DNA from: Brugia malayi
Taxonomy: Eukaryota; Nematoda; Chromadorea; Rhabditida; Onchocercidae
Assembly: GCF_000002995.4 (NCBI RefSeq)
Contig: NW_025062479.1
Span: 23,122,721-23,186,720 of the forward strand
Length of the DNA: 64,000 nt
Direction: 5' to 3'
Part shown: positions 26,544 through 39,141 of the stretch, one piece after another
Layout of the letters: each line of letters begins with the position of its first letter
Position numbering within the stretch: position 1 is the first letter of the stretch
Program-made: the position numbers and the translations under genes
The notes under the pieces: generated by a model
The model's database searches: none
What the model was told of the DNA's origin: nothing
Seen by the model: the letters and a program-made list of their open reading frames with translations, nothing else

Positions 26544-27436
26544 AAGAAGCATCTTGAACCGAAGTTATCTGATGAAAAAAACATCTTGAAATGAAATTGT
26601 TCATTCTGAGAATCGACGGTGAAGAGAATTCAGGAACATGTTCAAAGAAAATTTCTTTATATTTATTTAACAACTGGAAATTAATCTTTGAATTGCCCAA
26701 ATAAAATTTTTATTGTAATTTTTAGTCACAATAGTTCGAGAGTTTCCAAAAGTATAACTATGAATTTGAATAAAGATGCAAGAAAGAAATCGATGAATGA
26801 AACGATTAGAGGCAAACATTTTTTGACAAATAAACCTAAGTGATATTTTTTATCTAAGTTGGGAATTTAAGTCAACAATTCACACTAAGGTAAATTATTG
26901 TAAGGTTTCAGTCTGTTCTTGAGAGATTAATGATCGGTCACATACACAGCACAGGTGAAAAATGCAGAATATCTGATTGGGATCAAAGTTTTCAATCTGT
27001 TTCAGGTCAAAGGTTCAACTTATTGTTATGTGATTGGTTGTTGTGGTGTGAAAGGGGTGTGGTGGTTCGTTATCATTAAGTTTTTTAAATTTGATGAAAA
27101 TGAAATTTTCTAAAAATAATCCGACTCATTTTTGGACTCTATGCTATGCTATTCATAGAACAGAAATTAGATAGAAAATCAAATTTCCAAAGAAAGTTGC
27201 AGAAACTGTTCTTGTTTTCATCATTTGTATGCAAAATTCATTCCTATGATCTATAAGATTCATGGGATGGAGCAAAATAGATGATATCTGTATAATGGAT
27301 GCAAATAAAATTGAAGAAATAAAGTACATACGCCAGTTCAAATCAAATTGCTCATGCAGTGCTAGCACAAATTGAAATTACAGAACTAAAAAAGTTATTA
27401 AAATCAAGATGTCATTTTTTTTTTCTCCAGATTGTG
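26544..27436. other. Intergenic between METTL26-like and KLHDC10-like genes
   Basis: About 0.9 kb with no supported gene. AATAAA at about 26700 lies 160 bases after the METTL26-like stop and is a plausible poly-A signal. A pyrimidine tract ending CTCCAG at 27421-27430 sits six bases before the KLHDC10-like ATG and could be a splice or trans-splice acceptor. Confidence 0.55.
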
Positions 27437-30400
27437 ATGGTAACATCAGAGGACAGTACTGAAATATCTGTTGGATTTAAGGTCATCAAAAATCAATTCA
27501 ATAGACACTGGCGGAATGATGGTGATCCTTCCAGGAAGAACACGTGTACGTAATGATGTTATTTTAAATATTTGTAGACGTTTGTATCTATATATTTTTA
27601 ATTAGAAGAAGTAATGGCTTTCATTATTTCTTCTAATTAAAAGATGTGTTAGATTGTTCAAGGACTTTTTAATGTGAAAATTCTCCCTGTTGACTTTATC
27701 TAATCACCTGAGAGACATCGTCATTTCAATTTGTTTAATGCATCGGAAATAGTTTTCACTCTTTATAAATAACTATTCAAGCATAAAGCAGCACAGTGGT
27801 ATTTCTTTTACTTGATGTTTCCAATTTTTTAGTGTTAACGGAGCGAAGTGGAATGCGCATGGCATCTGATCGAAATTACGTCTATGTGATCGGTGGTTTC
27901 TCACCGTCGCGAGAATCTTTCCTTGCAGAGGTTTGTTGCGCATTAAACTATAAACTAAGGTGTCGTGAAACCTCAAACTTGGGTAATTAAACCTTTATTT
28001 AACATGAACCAAATAATAGCGCTTTATACATATTGTACGGATGCTAAACCGATTAACAAACGCGTAAACTATATGAAATGCAATAACATAAAATTATAAA
28101 GTATTAGACGCATCCCAATACCACCCAAAACATAAAGCAAATGATGGTTGTAGAAGGATTGGTTGGTTTATATGTAATACTGATTTAACGAATGGAAATT
28201 AGATGGAAGAATTTCTCATGGATGAAAAAACAAGATTGTTAACAAGATTAGTTTTAGTGTGTGAAAGGAGGAAATAGGTTAGTATGAGACATAGCTCAAT
28301 TACAAATGTAAAAATATTCGGAAATTGAATCATCAAGTGTGAGAAGAATTTTATAAATGTAAATTAGATTTAGGAATTAGATAAGAGGAATTTGTTAGTT
28401 TTGGATATAATAATTTAAATATTTCGTCTTTCACGACATAAGAAATGAAAGAAATCCTTTTAATAATGAGTAAGCGAATTTTGAATGCATTATGTGGATA
28501 TATTTATGTTAGTAACGTATAATTAGCAATTCGTATTTTTTGAAAAGAGTAATGACAAACTCAGCTAATTTCCAGAAAGACGTATTAATGACTATTCAAG
28601 GTGGGACTAAGATTGATCCGGATAGACGTCTGACATTGCTTTTAGTAATATTTGATTCATTTGCAATAACATTCTAAATTTTATATTGCTTCGGTTGCTG
28701 TTGATTATCCTAACGCATAAAGTGAGAAAGTGAGAGTATTTATAAATTATTATATTTCGCAGACCAGCAGAAAAGTAAATTGAAAGGAATGAATTAATAC
28801 CAAAATATTTTAATCGAATTAATCCATCATCACATTTGTTATTTTGTTATACTTTGTATTTTTTTCTACATTTCCGTGAGTTTTCTGAAACACAGTTTAG
28901 GAAGTATGGCGTTTCAATGTTCTGACCGACACCTGGGAACTGATGTCCATCCCGGAAAAAGGTTTTCCTAAGGAATTGGCATCGTTTGCAAGTAATTTTA
29001 CCATTCCTTTCATCATATTTAATTCATCAATTATTTCTTATTTTGTGTTCATTTTTATTTACAATTCCTTGAAGCGCACAGATCATGTAGTATTGGATTA
29101 TTAGACTTTCTTTATTCATCACCATTTTCGGTATTTTTTAGGTTGCTTTTTCGGTGAACCAGTTTTATCTGAATTTTATATGTTCGGTGGAACTGGAGTT
29201 CCTTTCGGTACGAGAACTTCCAATTCAGTTAACTTACTCAAGCGCATAAGCGATGGAAATTTTGTTTGGAAACGGCTGACAACCACTGGCGATATTCCAG
29301 CCAAACAGTATGGTTCAGTAAGTATCAGTTGTCTTTGTGAAAGTTAACCAGTTTGGTCTTTAAAAGCGGAAAATGGTGATTCAAGAAGTGCGAAATAAAG
29401 AATTGGTAGTTATGAATCACTTATTACTTAGGTGAAAAACTCGAAATAATCCTGAGTTTATCAAAAACTTTTGAATTTTTAAAAATCTCATTAAAAAGCA
29501 TGACTCTTCGTTGGAAATTCCATTTTTGAAATCTGATTTTTTGCTTTTTCCGGAGTCTTTCCAAAAATTTTTTTGTAAATGATTTTTTCAAGGATTTTCC
29601 TCCCTTTATTTTATTTCTAATAATAATTATTGAAAATTATCATCATTATTTCTGAAATCTTCATTTTTCAGTGTCTTGTACATAATAATGGCAAATTCTA
29701 TGTGTTTGGTGGAACGACTGGTTGGGAATACAATTTGGAAGTTCGCAGTTTGGAACCTGAATTTAGTAGCAAAAAAGATGATGCAGAAAGATTAGAACCA
29801 TTTCGCTGGAAATGGACACTTCTTCATGTAATTTATAAATTTATTGTTTTGTCTTTGGCATATATAAGTATTCTTTGCATATGTTTGGTTTGATTTTACA
29901 GAAGAAACAGAAAAATGCATATTACAGGATGGTTCAGGTGTCAATGGTAGATATAGACATGAAGCTGTAGTCGTTAACGATGAAATAATACTTATAGGTG
30001 GTGGTACACCTGAATGGACCTCACCGCTTATAGAAGTTCGTTTTTTATTACAGCATTACTGTTCAATTAGAAAAACATATCAAAAAATTTTTATTTTTGA
30101 ATTTATACAACATTTAGATGTTTGATATCAATTTTTAAACATTTCAGTTATTATTTTAAACTTCCGAAAATAAATTAGCCGTAATTTTGAAGAAAAACAT
30201 ATAAGCAAGACATTAGCTGATACCTCTAAAAACTTGATTTAGCCATTTTTATGAATTTTATGACATCCTAGCATTGTATGTCTTATGTTTCATTTTTTTT
30301 AGTTATTGGTATTCAATACAACTGATTGCAAATTTCGCAACCAGCTAACTCTGCCTGACACCGACTATGGATATCCATTAGTATGTTTTAGCAGTTCATT

Positions 30401-31518
30401 TCATCTTTTATTTTATTACTCCATGCCATATATTAATATTCAAATATTAAAAAGAAATAAAATACAGCCTTAATGAACAAATATAAATTGTCACTTATTC
30501 ATGATTGACATTAATTTTTTCATCCGTATTTTGATTGCTATTTTGCTGTTTAAGGGTCGATTATACTACGGTTGCGTAAAATTTGGTAATGATGTTTACA
30601 TTCTTGGCGGTTGTACTGAAAGATCAGTGATACGTCACTTGGTTGATGAAATAGTTTTGGTATTTTTTACTACTCAAATAATCTATTTAATTTGCCTTTA
30701 ATATGACATTTATTAATTGATATTTTAAGTAGTGCAGAATGCATTTTGATAGTTCTTTGCAGTATATCTTTATGGAATTTCAATGATCTTTGCAGAGAGG
30801 AGATGAAGGAGGGATTTGTTGATCACGGTTAAATTTAAAATAATTATTGTTGTTGCAGCGACCTAAATTACTTCAAGATTGCTGGAAACTTGATCTGAAC
30901 GAATGGCGTTGGAAACTATTGCCTGGTGAATTAAATCAGCAGATATGTTTCCATGCAGCAACTATTACTCCAGTATGTGCAAAATTTTTTTTTTTTTTAA
31001 TTTAGTGATTTTAGTAAGAAGAAAAACTGTATTATTTTTTAGTTCGTTTTCAGAATAATTTGGGAATTCAAAACATTGTCGATTATGTAGATTAATCATT
31101 TGAGGATAGGTATTGAGTGAGATTTATTTGATGCTATAGAGTTTGAAAGAAAAAGTTGATTCTATTATGGAAGCAATTCGTTCTTCTAAAAGGTATGAAA
31201 TTTGTAGATGAAAAGATGATATCTCTAACATTATAAACGTTTTTCCTTTTTTTACACAAAACTAAACTTTTTTTTTTCTTTTTTACTTAATTAAAATAAA
31301 ATAAATAATTACAGGAAGGCTGTATTTATGTTTTTGGTGGTACTATAGATGAAAAATTTGAAAGACGAACAGATGAGTTGCAAAGATGTTGGATCACACC
31401 ACCAAGTTTATTCTATATTGCTGCACATACTGTTGTTAATACATATCCTGGTCTTTCTGAGCGTTTTCATGATTTAACATTAACAAATATTTTTGATTGT
31501 TTATCTTTAATCAGTTAA
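27437..31518 (+). CDS. KLHDC10: Kelch-repeat protein, KLHDC10 type
   Basis: Ten exons, 412 residues: 27437..27545, 27833..27930, 28901..28991, 29142..29317, 29672..29827, 29928..30035, 30303..30380, 30555..30659, 30859..30972, 31315..31518. KLHDC10 is known as a substrate receptor of a cullin-RING ubiquitin ligase that reads C-terminal degrons. Seen: six kelch blades marked by YVIGGFSPSR, YMFGGTGVPFGTR, YVFGGTTGWEYN, ILIGGGTPEW, YILGGCT and YVFGGTID, each followed by a Trp-containing strand. The GTGVPFG and RYRHEAVV segments and the C-terminal PSLxxxA...FPxLSE region match KLHDC10 in order. The conserved RSGMRMASD starts the first blade. The C-terminal helical part would contact the elongin/cullin adaptor (inference). 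Exon 8 could instead end two codons earlier at GTTTTG; the GTATTT donor fits better. Intron 2 is the longest, 970 bp. Confidence 0.9.
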
Positions 31519-32769
31519 GTTTCTCATTTAATATGCTCACTGTTCCATAAGTATGCTAGATTTTTGCTCAGTTTTTCACTTCAAAATCTATTCCTACTAA
31601 GTTTGAAAGTTCATATTCAATCCTATGTAACCAGAATGCATAATTTTAGAGTAGTTCAAAATATTCACATTTATCTTCAATTAAAGAATATTGGAGAATA
31701 AAAAGCATTTCGGAAGAATTAATTAGATTAATGATTTGTTGAATGGTTGAGAAAAATTTATGCTTCTTTTTGATTCGTTTTCTTCATGAGCATATTTTCT
31801 GGAATGAATTGACGATGTATTATAATCGAGTAATTTTCATCTTATTGTTCTTGTTCGGATTTGGTAATACAAAGTAGTCAATGTTTGATTTACTATATTG
31901 TTTCAGTTGTATCGATGATCGATTGATTTGTTCTTCAAAATGATCTAAACGGAAAAAGCATTTAATTTTTGATACCTTATTGACGCTTAATATAATAAAC
32001 GGAATTATTCTAGCCTATGTGAGAAGTAAGGTTAAAAGTAAGAGAAGTAAAGCCAAATTTTCAAATAGATAATAGCTTAGGTAATAATAATAATTTCAGT
32101 AATATAGTTACCGTGGCGATTCCATGTTATCTTTTGCATAGTTTTTTCCGGATTAGCAGTTTGTGTTGGTCGATTGTGTTTCGTTATTCTGAAGTTTTAT
32201 ATAATGTTAAATCATTTTTAGCTAATCTAATGCACTATTTTTGTAAGGTATTTTTCTTTTTCTTAATTTCAAACAGTTTACGATTCAGTGAAAAAAATTT
32301 ATTGATATTTGAATTCTTAAGTTATCTTTAAGGAATTCAAAGATTATAGCATCTAATGTACATGAAAACATTTTAGAACTAACATTTAAATGATGTGATA
32401 CTACGATAATTAGAAAATTTTTTTAGATTCCCAATCATTGTAAAAAAAGAAAAAAGAAAAAAGCTTTTGCATATTGTAATGGTTTCGCTTATGATTGTTG
32501 AAATAATTATACTAAACATTCTTGGCATTAATTACCAATCAACAAAATTTGTGATAATCTTTGATCAAAATTGACAGGAACCAGTTACGAACGTAAGTTT
32601 ATCATTTTTGTCTTGTTCAGTTATTTTTTTTTTTTTTTTTAATTCTGAAATAAAATAAATGGAAAACATTTTTTTGCATATATTTAAATCCACCATGAAT
32701 TTAAATGATATAAAATTGAAGAAAAGCGATGCATGCATAAGTTAACTTTAACATTAGATATTATTTAAA
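31519..32769. other. Intergenic between convergent genes
   Basis: This is 1.25 kb between the 3' ends of the KLHDC10-like gene (+) and the bestrophin gene (-). It has no supported gene and holds both 3' UTRs. The plus-strand frame at 32113-32331 is hydrophobic, has no splice-compatible neighbours and resembles nothing I recognise. Confidence 0.55.
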
Positions 32770-35700
32770 TTAAAAAGCATACTTAAAATCGACGGTTGAT
32801 CCATTTAAAAGAGTATTGCCAGAAGTTGGAAGTACTTTCTGGCTTCGCCAAAAAAGATCAGGCCTTATATCCGGTACACGATCATAATTATCAGCAATGC
32901 AAAAACTTTGCTAAAATAAAATAAAAATTTGGTAAATTTGAAAAAATTTAGTGTTCAAATAAAAATTGAGATAAAAATTTAAAAAAAAAAGTTTGGTATT
33001 TCTTACTGTAAAATTAGTCTAATCATTTGACTATTTTCAACTACTGTTCATACTAATACATTTGTTAAATTTTATCAATCTAAAGAAAGCAAAATTAGAA
33101 TGATGAGAATTTTTTTATTTAAATTATTCGTTTAAATGTTTGCAGATGTTTTAATAAAATAACGACTAGAGTACCATTAATATATTTAATTTTCTATTTC
33201 AATTTAATTAATTTAGCTGGAAAATGTTCACAATATCTTTGCTACGAGAATTTGAAATATTAATTGTTCACTTTCAAAACATTGAATGAAATCTCACAGT
33301 AAGATTTTTATCAATAAAATATTTGAAGTATCTTTAATACATTTAATTTTCAATTTCAATTTAATTAATATAGCTGAAAAAGATCTATTCAATGAAAATT
33401 TGAAATATCAATTTTCACTTTTAAAACATTAAATGAAATCTCACAGTAAGATTTTTATCAATAAGATAATTGAAGCACCTAATTTTGATTTTAAATTTAA
33501 TTTTCAATTTAATTTAAAACATTAAATGAAATCTCACAGCAAGATTTTTATCAATAAGATAATTGAAGCACCTAATTTTGATTTTAAATTTAATTTTCAA
33601 TTTAATTTAAAACATTAAATGAAATCTCACAGCAAGATTTTTATCAATAAGATAATTGCATTCGAAATCATCATCATCATCACCAAATGGATTGAGCATT
33701 GCTTGTGCAACTTTTAACCAACCAATAAAAAATACAAATTGTATCATTGTCATCACTGGTACTATCAAATCAAGCTATAATAAAAAGAAAACTTGAATTT
33801 GTTTTTTTTTTTTTTTTTAATTTATTTCAGCAAATAATTTTGAAATTTTAAATTTATTTATTATCAATTTTCTTAACGTTGATAAATCATTTCAAGATTG
33901 TGATAAAGTTTAAAAAACAAGAGTTATTGATTGATTTTAAAAATTTAAACTAATCAAATTGCTTTTCATATGTTAAAAATTGATGCTAATTTTTCAAAAT
34001 AATGAGCAAAATTTTAATTTGTGATAATTTTAAAATACTTTTTAAAATTTATTTTATTATTTAACAGCAACAGTTCCTGCTAATTTATTTGCACATCACA
34101 GTAACAATAGAATATAAATTGTTTCTATAAGTTATTGCTTGAAATTAAAATGCAATTTCAAAAATTTGACAATAAAAGCTTACATAAGTTGTATGAATAT
34201 TATCAGCAATGATAAACTGTTGACTGATAAGGCAGATAAGGAAATGAACGTAAACTGCCAAAAATACAACCTAAATTTTTATCAGTTATATCAAAATTTT
34301 AATCATTCGCAAATATCATTATTTTATTTTGATCTAAATTTTAATCATTTAAATTTATATTATCATTCTATTTGAATAAAATAAAATTATGATTTAAAAA
34401 TCATTTCTAAAAGAAAATTTAAAGCAAAGAAAAAGAAATTCTTTTTTCTTATTGTTTTATACAAAATTATAAATAACAAATAATAAAATTAGAAAATTTG
34501 AGGAAAATATGCAATTGAATGAACTTTTTTTTCTTTTTTCATTTTAATGAATTAAATTTAAAAATTAATTCAACAATAAAAAGAAAAAAAATTTTTTATA
34601 AATTGAAAATAAAATAATAATTATACTTGTGAATAAACTAAAGGTATAGGTACCCAATCATAATTGCATAAAAGTTGTAAACTATGACGAAATTTATCAA
34701 CTTCCTGAAATTTTCACTCAATTTTTTCAAATTTAAGATAAAAAAAAAAAATTTTTGAAATTTTAAATTGAAAATGAAAAAAAAAAAACTATTTAATGAT
34801 TAAAAATTTTGAATTTTTTTTTTTTGTTTACAAAATTTTACAGCGCATAATTTCCAATAGAGTAAATCTGAAGTAATTATTTCTTGTTTTCGTGCATTCA
34901 ATGCAATAGCATGAATCCATCGTATTGGTATCCAATATTTATTATATTGAAATTTAATTAAATCTAATTTCTCTTTTTCATTCTTCAAAAGAATTCCTGA
35001 AAAAAAAAATAATCTATTACTTGTAGTATTTAATATATATATATACTTAAATTTATATATAAAATGTTTATGATACTTTTAGATGGTTTTCAAATATTTA
35101 CACTCATATTCATAAGTAAGATATTCTATTTTAAAAATTAAATTTAAGAAAATCAAAAAAAGAAAAAAAATTGAGAGATAGATGTAATTATTTTAAAAAA
35201 GCAAATATTTGTCATACAAATGCTAATTAAATTTCTATCTTACTTTTTTCTTTTTTTTGTAATTTTTAAAATTTAATATTTAAAATGAGAAAAAGTATAA
35301 CGCACCAGCATCAACCATACTATCAATTGTTGGAAAACGTTTCTGTACTCGAATACTAATATCACGAAATATAAAAATTTGAGTTAAACATAAATATCGC
35401 ACTAAAGTTCGACGTAATTCTTTAGTATTTTCATCATTACCATGAATACAATTACTAATAAATAATGCATATCTGAAAAAATAAAGAAATTCCTCTCTCT
35501 TTTTTTTTTTCATTTAATTAATAATTTTAATTAATATTTAATTACTAATTTAATTAATAATTAATAATTTTTTCATTTAATAATAATAAAAAAGAAATAA
35601 CACTTGTAATAAAATTTATCAAATAAATTTAACAAATATAATCTCAAATTATTTCCATCAGTTAACTGGTAGTAATTATTTATTAAATTTTTATCTATGA

Positions 35701-37080
35701 AATAAATCATTTTTGAATAATTAAAAAAAGAAATCTTTGTTGTAAAAAAAAAAAAAAAAAAAAAGAAAAAGTTTACGATTCGATATAACCCAAATTAGTG
35801 ATAATATTAGACCATCGTGATAATATTGTATCGACAAAAAAGCCAAGAATAAAAGTAATAGGTATATATTCTAATCGTGTATCAAAATAATAAGCTAAAT
35901 TTCCAAAAATACTAAAATAAATTTTATTAAAAAATTTTCAAAAAAAAAAAGAAAAGAGATCTTTTTTTATATATTAATTTAATTTGAGATAAAAGATTAA
36001 AGATAAAATTTAAGTGAATTACATTTAGCTGTAAATAAGTTAACATTGTATTAGTTTAAAGATAATGGTAATAATATTAATTATAATCAATAATAATATT
36101 AATAATGAATAATAATAACAGTAATAAGTGATAATAATAGCAACAATAAATAATAACACTAGTAATAATTAATAATGATAATTAATAACAATAAATAACA
36201 ATAACACTAGTAATAATTAATAATGATAATTAATAACAATAAATAATAATAACACTAGTAATAATTAATAATGATAATTAATAACAATAAATAACAATAA
36301 CACTAGTAATAATTAATAATGATAATTAATAACAATAAATAATAATAACACTAGTAATAATTAATAATGATAATTAATAACAATAAATAATAATAACACT
36401 AGTAATAATTAATAATGATAAATAATAATAACACTAGTAATAATTAATAATGATAATTAATAACAATAAATAATAATAACACCAGTAATAATTGATAATG
36501 ATAATTATTAACAATAAATAATAATAACACTAGTAATAATTAATAATGATAGTTAATAACAACAAATAATAATAACACTAATAACAGATAATAGTAATTA
36601 ATAATAATAATAATAAATAATAATATTAGTAGTAGTAACAATGATAACAATTAATATTAATAATAATATATAATGAAATAGTAATAATAAATAATATAAT
36701 AATAACAATTAATAATAATAATAGCAATAATAATTAATAACATTTAATAATAATGAATAACAATAATAATAGGAATAACAAATAATAATAGTATTTAATA
36801 GAAATAATGGATAATAATAATTAATGATGACAGTAATATTAATAACAATAAATAATAATAATAGCAACAAATAATGATAAACAATAATTTGATACATTTT
36901 TTGTTTAGCATTAAGGAAGTAATCTGATCGATAAATGAATGAAATAGCTAAGAAAAGTATAGTCCAAACGAATAATTCCTTATAAATAAGCTTCCAAACG
37001 CTGCCTTTCCATCGAAATAATATTCGAAAAATTGCTAAAGGTGACAGAGATGCTAATTGATGATGGTATGACAGTGTCAT
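32770..37080 (-). CDS. Bestrophin chloride channel
   Basis: Eight exons, 363 residues: 36896..37080, 35777..35911, 35306..35472, 34842..34996, 34627..34704, 34184..34270, 33631..33774, 32770..32910. Bestrophins form pentameric Ca2+-activated anion channels. Seen: MTLSYHHQ start and the RWKGSVWKL segment; the neck in [11 protein letters not shown], with Ile, Phe and Phe at the three hydrophobic gate positions; the [12 protein letters not shown] and KYWIPIRW segments; [13 protein letters not shown]; a third helix in the 87-base exon at 34184..34270 ([19 protein letters not shown]), which is easily missed; and [14 protein letters not shown] with the acidic Ca2+-clasp cluster DDDDDFE. The tail after the clasp is short, about 50 residues. 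In the S2 helix an Asp follows FFV where most relatives have Thr. Introns 1 and 7 carry tandem repeats. Confidence 0.9.
33160..33660 (-). repeat. Tandem copies of an exon end plus splice donor (bestrophin)
   Basis: The 3' end of bestrophin exon 7 with its donor (coding NYLIDKNLA, then GTGAG) is copied several times into the intron that follows. The plus-strand landmark GAAATCTCACAG occurs at about 33290, 33430, 33522 and 33621. The last is the genuine exon end. The first two steps are about 137-140 bp apart and more diverged; the later steps are about 92 bp and nearly identical. Donor sequence and coding frame survive in the copies. Confidence 0.85.
36100..36890. repeat. 48-bp tandem repeat and TAA-rich tract in bestrophin intron 1
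   Basis: The landmark CACTAGTAATAATT recurs at about 36158, 36205, 36253, 36301, 36349 and 36398, then at shorter steps, giving a 48-bp unit with at least six good copies. From about 36590 it grades into irregular AAT-rich repeats that run up to the donor of exon 1. Confidence 0.9.
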
Positions 37081-37104
37081 TGTTTACCTTTCATTTAGAA
37101 TATT

Positions 37105-37640
37105 TTGTTATTGTTATTGTTATACCTGTAATTAATTACTTATTATTATTGTTATATCTGTAATTAATTACTTATTATTATTGTTATACCTGTAATTAAT
37201 TACTTATTGTTATTGTTATACCTGTAATTAATTACTTATTATTATTGTTATACCTGTAATTAATTACTTATTATTATTGTTATACCTGTAATTAATTACT
37301 TATTATTATTGTTATACCTGTAATTAATTACTTATTGTTATTGTTATACCTGTAATTAATTACTTATTATTATTGTTATACCTGTAATTAATTACTTATT
37401 ATTATTGTTATATCTGTAATTAATTACTTATTATTATTGTTATACCTGTAATTAATTACTTATTATTATTGTTATATCTGTAATTAATTACTTATTATTA
37501 TTGTTATACCTGTAATTAATTACTTATTGTTATTGTTATACCTGTAATTAATTACTTATTATTATTGTTATACCTGTAATTAATTACTTATTATTATTGT
37601 TATACTTGTGATTAACTACATATTACTACACCTGTAATTA
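37105..37640. repeat. 32-bp minisatellite just upstream of bestrophin
   Basis: The unit TACCTGTAATTAATTACT followed by TATTATTATTGTTA repeats with a constant 32-bp period (landmarks at 37126, 37158, 37190, 37222 and onward), about 16 copies. Variation is limited to a few C/T and G/A sites. The array starts about 25 bases upstream of the bestrophin ATG, so it lies in the promoter or 5' UTR. Each unit carries the palindrome TAATTAATTA. Confidence 0.93.
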
Positions 37641-39141
37641 ATTACTCTTTAATGATGGATTATTGATAGCAAATTGATATATTCATTATGTTAATAATTC
37701 AAAAGTTATTGAAGTGATAGCATATTTTTATTTCTTTTAAAACGAAAGAAAAAGAAAGAAGACGAAGAGAATGCTATATAATATTTAAGAATGAAATTAA
37801 TTGATTGATTTACTTCCAAAGTTCTATTCTAACTATTTCAAATTCTAGCTTATAATTTATAAAATAAAATGTGCTTTTATTAATTGAAATTTTAAAAATA
37901 AATCTGAAATGACTGAAATATATTAAAAAAAAAAAAAAAAAATAATCTGAAATAAAATTCTGAACTAACTGAAATATACAAAAATAAATTTGAAATATAT
38001 TTAAATCTAAATTTAAATTTTAGCATACACAAATCTATTAAAACCAAAATACAATTACTTATAAAAGCATTGAAATATTTGCACAGCATGCATGTATGTA
38101 TGTATGTGTGTGTATCTGTACAATTCATATGAATTGAACACATTAAAACTAATAAATTAATCAATTTAAAAGTATAATTGTAAGAGAGAAAGAGAGAGGG
38201 AGGGAGAGAGAGAGAGGGAAAAAGAGAGAAAAAAAATGAAATAAAATTTCAATAACAAAAAGTTATTGCAATATCAATTCAACTATCATTTTATCGTATT
38301 TTTTTTTTTTTTTCAGTACTTATATTTTTAGTCTTTTATTGATTTATTCAATTGCACTTTTAACATCTGTTACGTTGAATACGTCATTTACGTCATTATA
38401 ATTTATTCGTTTTCATTCATAATAATGATCGTTTCCACTTTGCTTATTTGTTAATTTCACTCTGTGGATTTTAACATGAATCACTCATTTTATTTGAAAT
38501 TATCAAATGAATTTAAAAAAGTTTTAGTAATACATATGTAATGCAATCATTGCAATGCAATCACTGTAATGCAATCACTGTAATGCAATCATTGTAATGC
38601 AATCGCTGTAATGCAATCACTGTAATGCAATCACTGTAATGCAATCACTGTAATGCAATCACTGTAATGCAATCACTGTAATGCAATCACTGTAATGTAA
38701 TCGCTGTAATGCAATCACTGCAATGCAGTCATTGTAAAATTTCATGAGAATATTCCTTAATAAAATATAATTTATTTTATTAAAAAATACTACAATTAAA
38801 AATAAAAAAAAAAAAAACATGTATGTATCAATTTAATTTGAATAATTTTAATTTAAATTATTAAATATCTAAGAAAAGAAATTTTTTTTTTTTTTGCTCA
38901 AAATTTAATCTATTACAATATGATTTTAATTACTTTAAATTTAAATTCATACAAACCTTTCAATAATATATTAAATTAACTATTTTTGACAACAATTTTA
39001 ATTGCAATTCAATTTCATTTATTTTCCATTACATTACTATTATTATTATTATTATTAAGTAAACATTTTACATAATTAATTCAAAAAAAAAAAAAGAAGT
39101 AAATAATTTAATAAATGTAAAAATGCATCTATAAAATGAAT
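37641..39141. other. Intergenic between lectin and bestrophin genes
   Basis: About 1.5 kb without a supported gene. It contains a GA-rich microsatellite at about 38184-38235, the 14-bp repeat array listed separately, and poly-A/T runs. It holds the bestrophin upstream region and the lectin 3' UTR. Confidence 0.55.
38540..38738. repeat. 14-bp tandem repeat
   Basis: The unit TGCAATCACTGTAA is repeated about 13-14 times with single-base variants (CATT for CACT, CGCT for CACT, TGTAAT for TGCAAT). It lies between the lectin gene and the bestrophin upstream region. Confidence 0.92.

Noticed and set aside
34060..34120. Possible degenerate bestrophin exon fragment reading [10 protein letters not shown]
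   Set aside because: It made sense only while the real third-helix exon was missing. It has no similarity to the family.
33775..34626. Bestrophin seemed to lack its third membrane helix, with the YSQ and LDLIVP exons joining in frame without it
   Set aside because: A careful read of the intron found the 87-base exon 34184..34270 with proper acceptor and donor, phase 0, and the expected helix sequence. The channel is complete.
36709..36890. Long open frame continuing past the first bestrophin exon
   Set aside because: It is the AAT-repeat intron translated as Ile/Tyr/Asn runs. The donor at 36895 ends the exon.
37105..37640. Regular 32-bp repeats looked like a CRISPR array
   Set aside because: The repeats are head to tail with no unique spacers, and the genome is eukaryotic with spliced genes.
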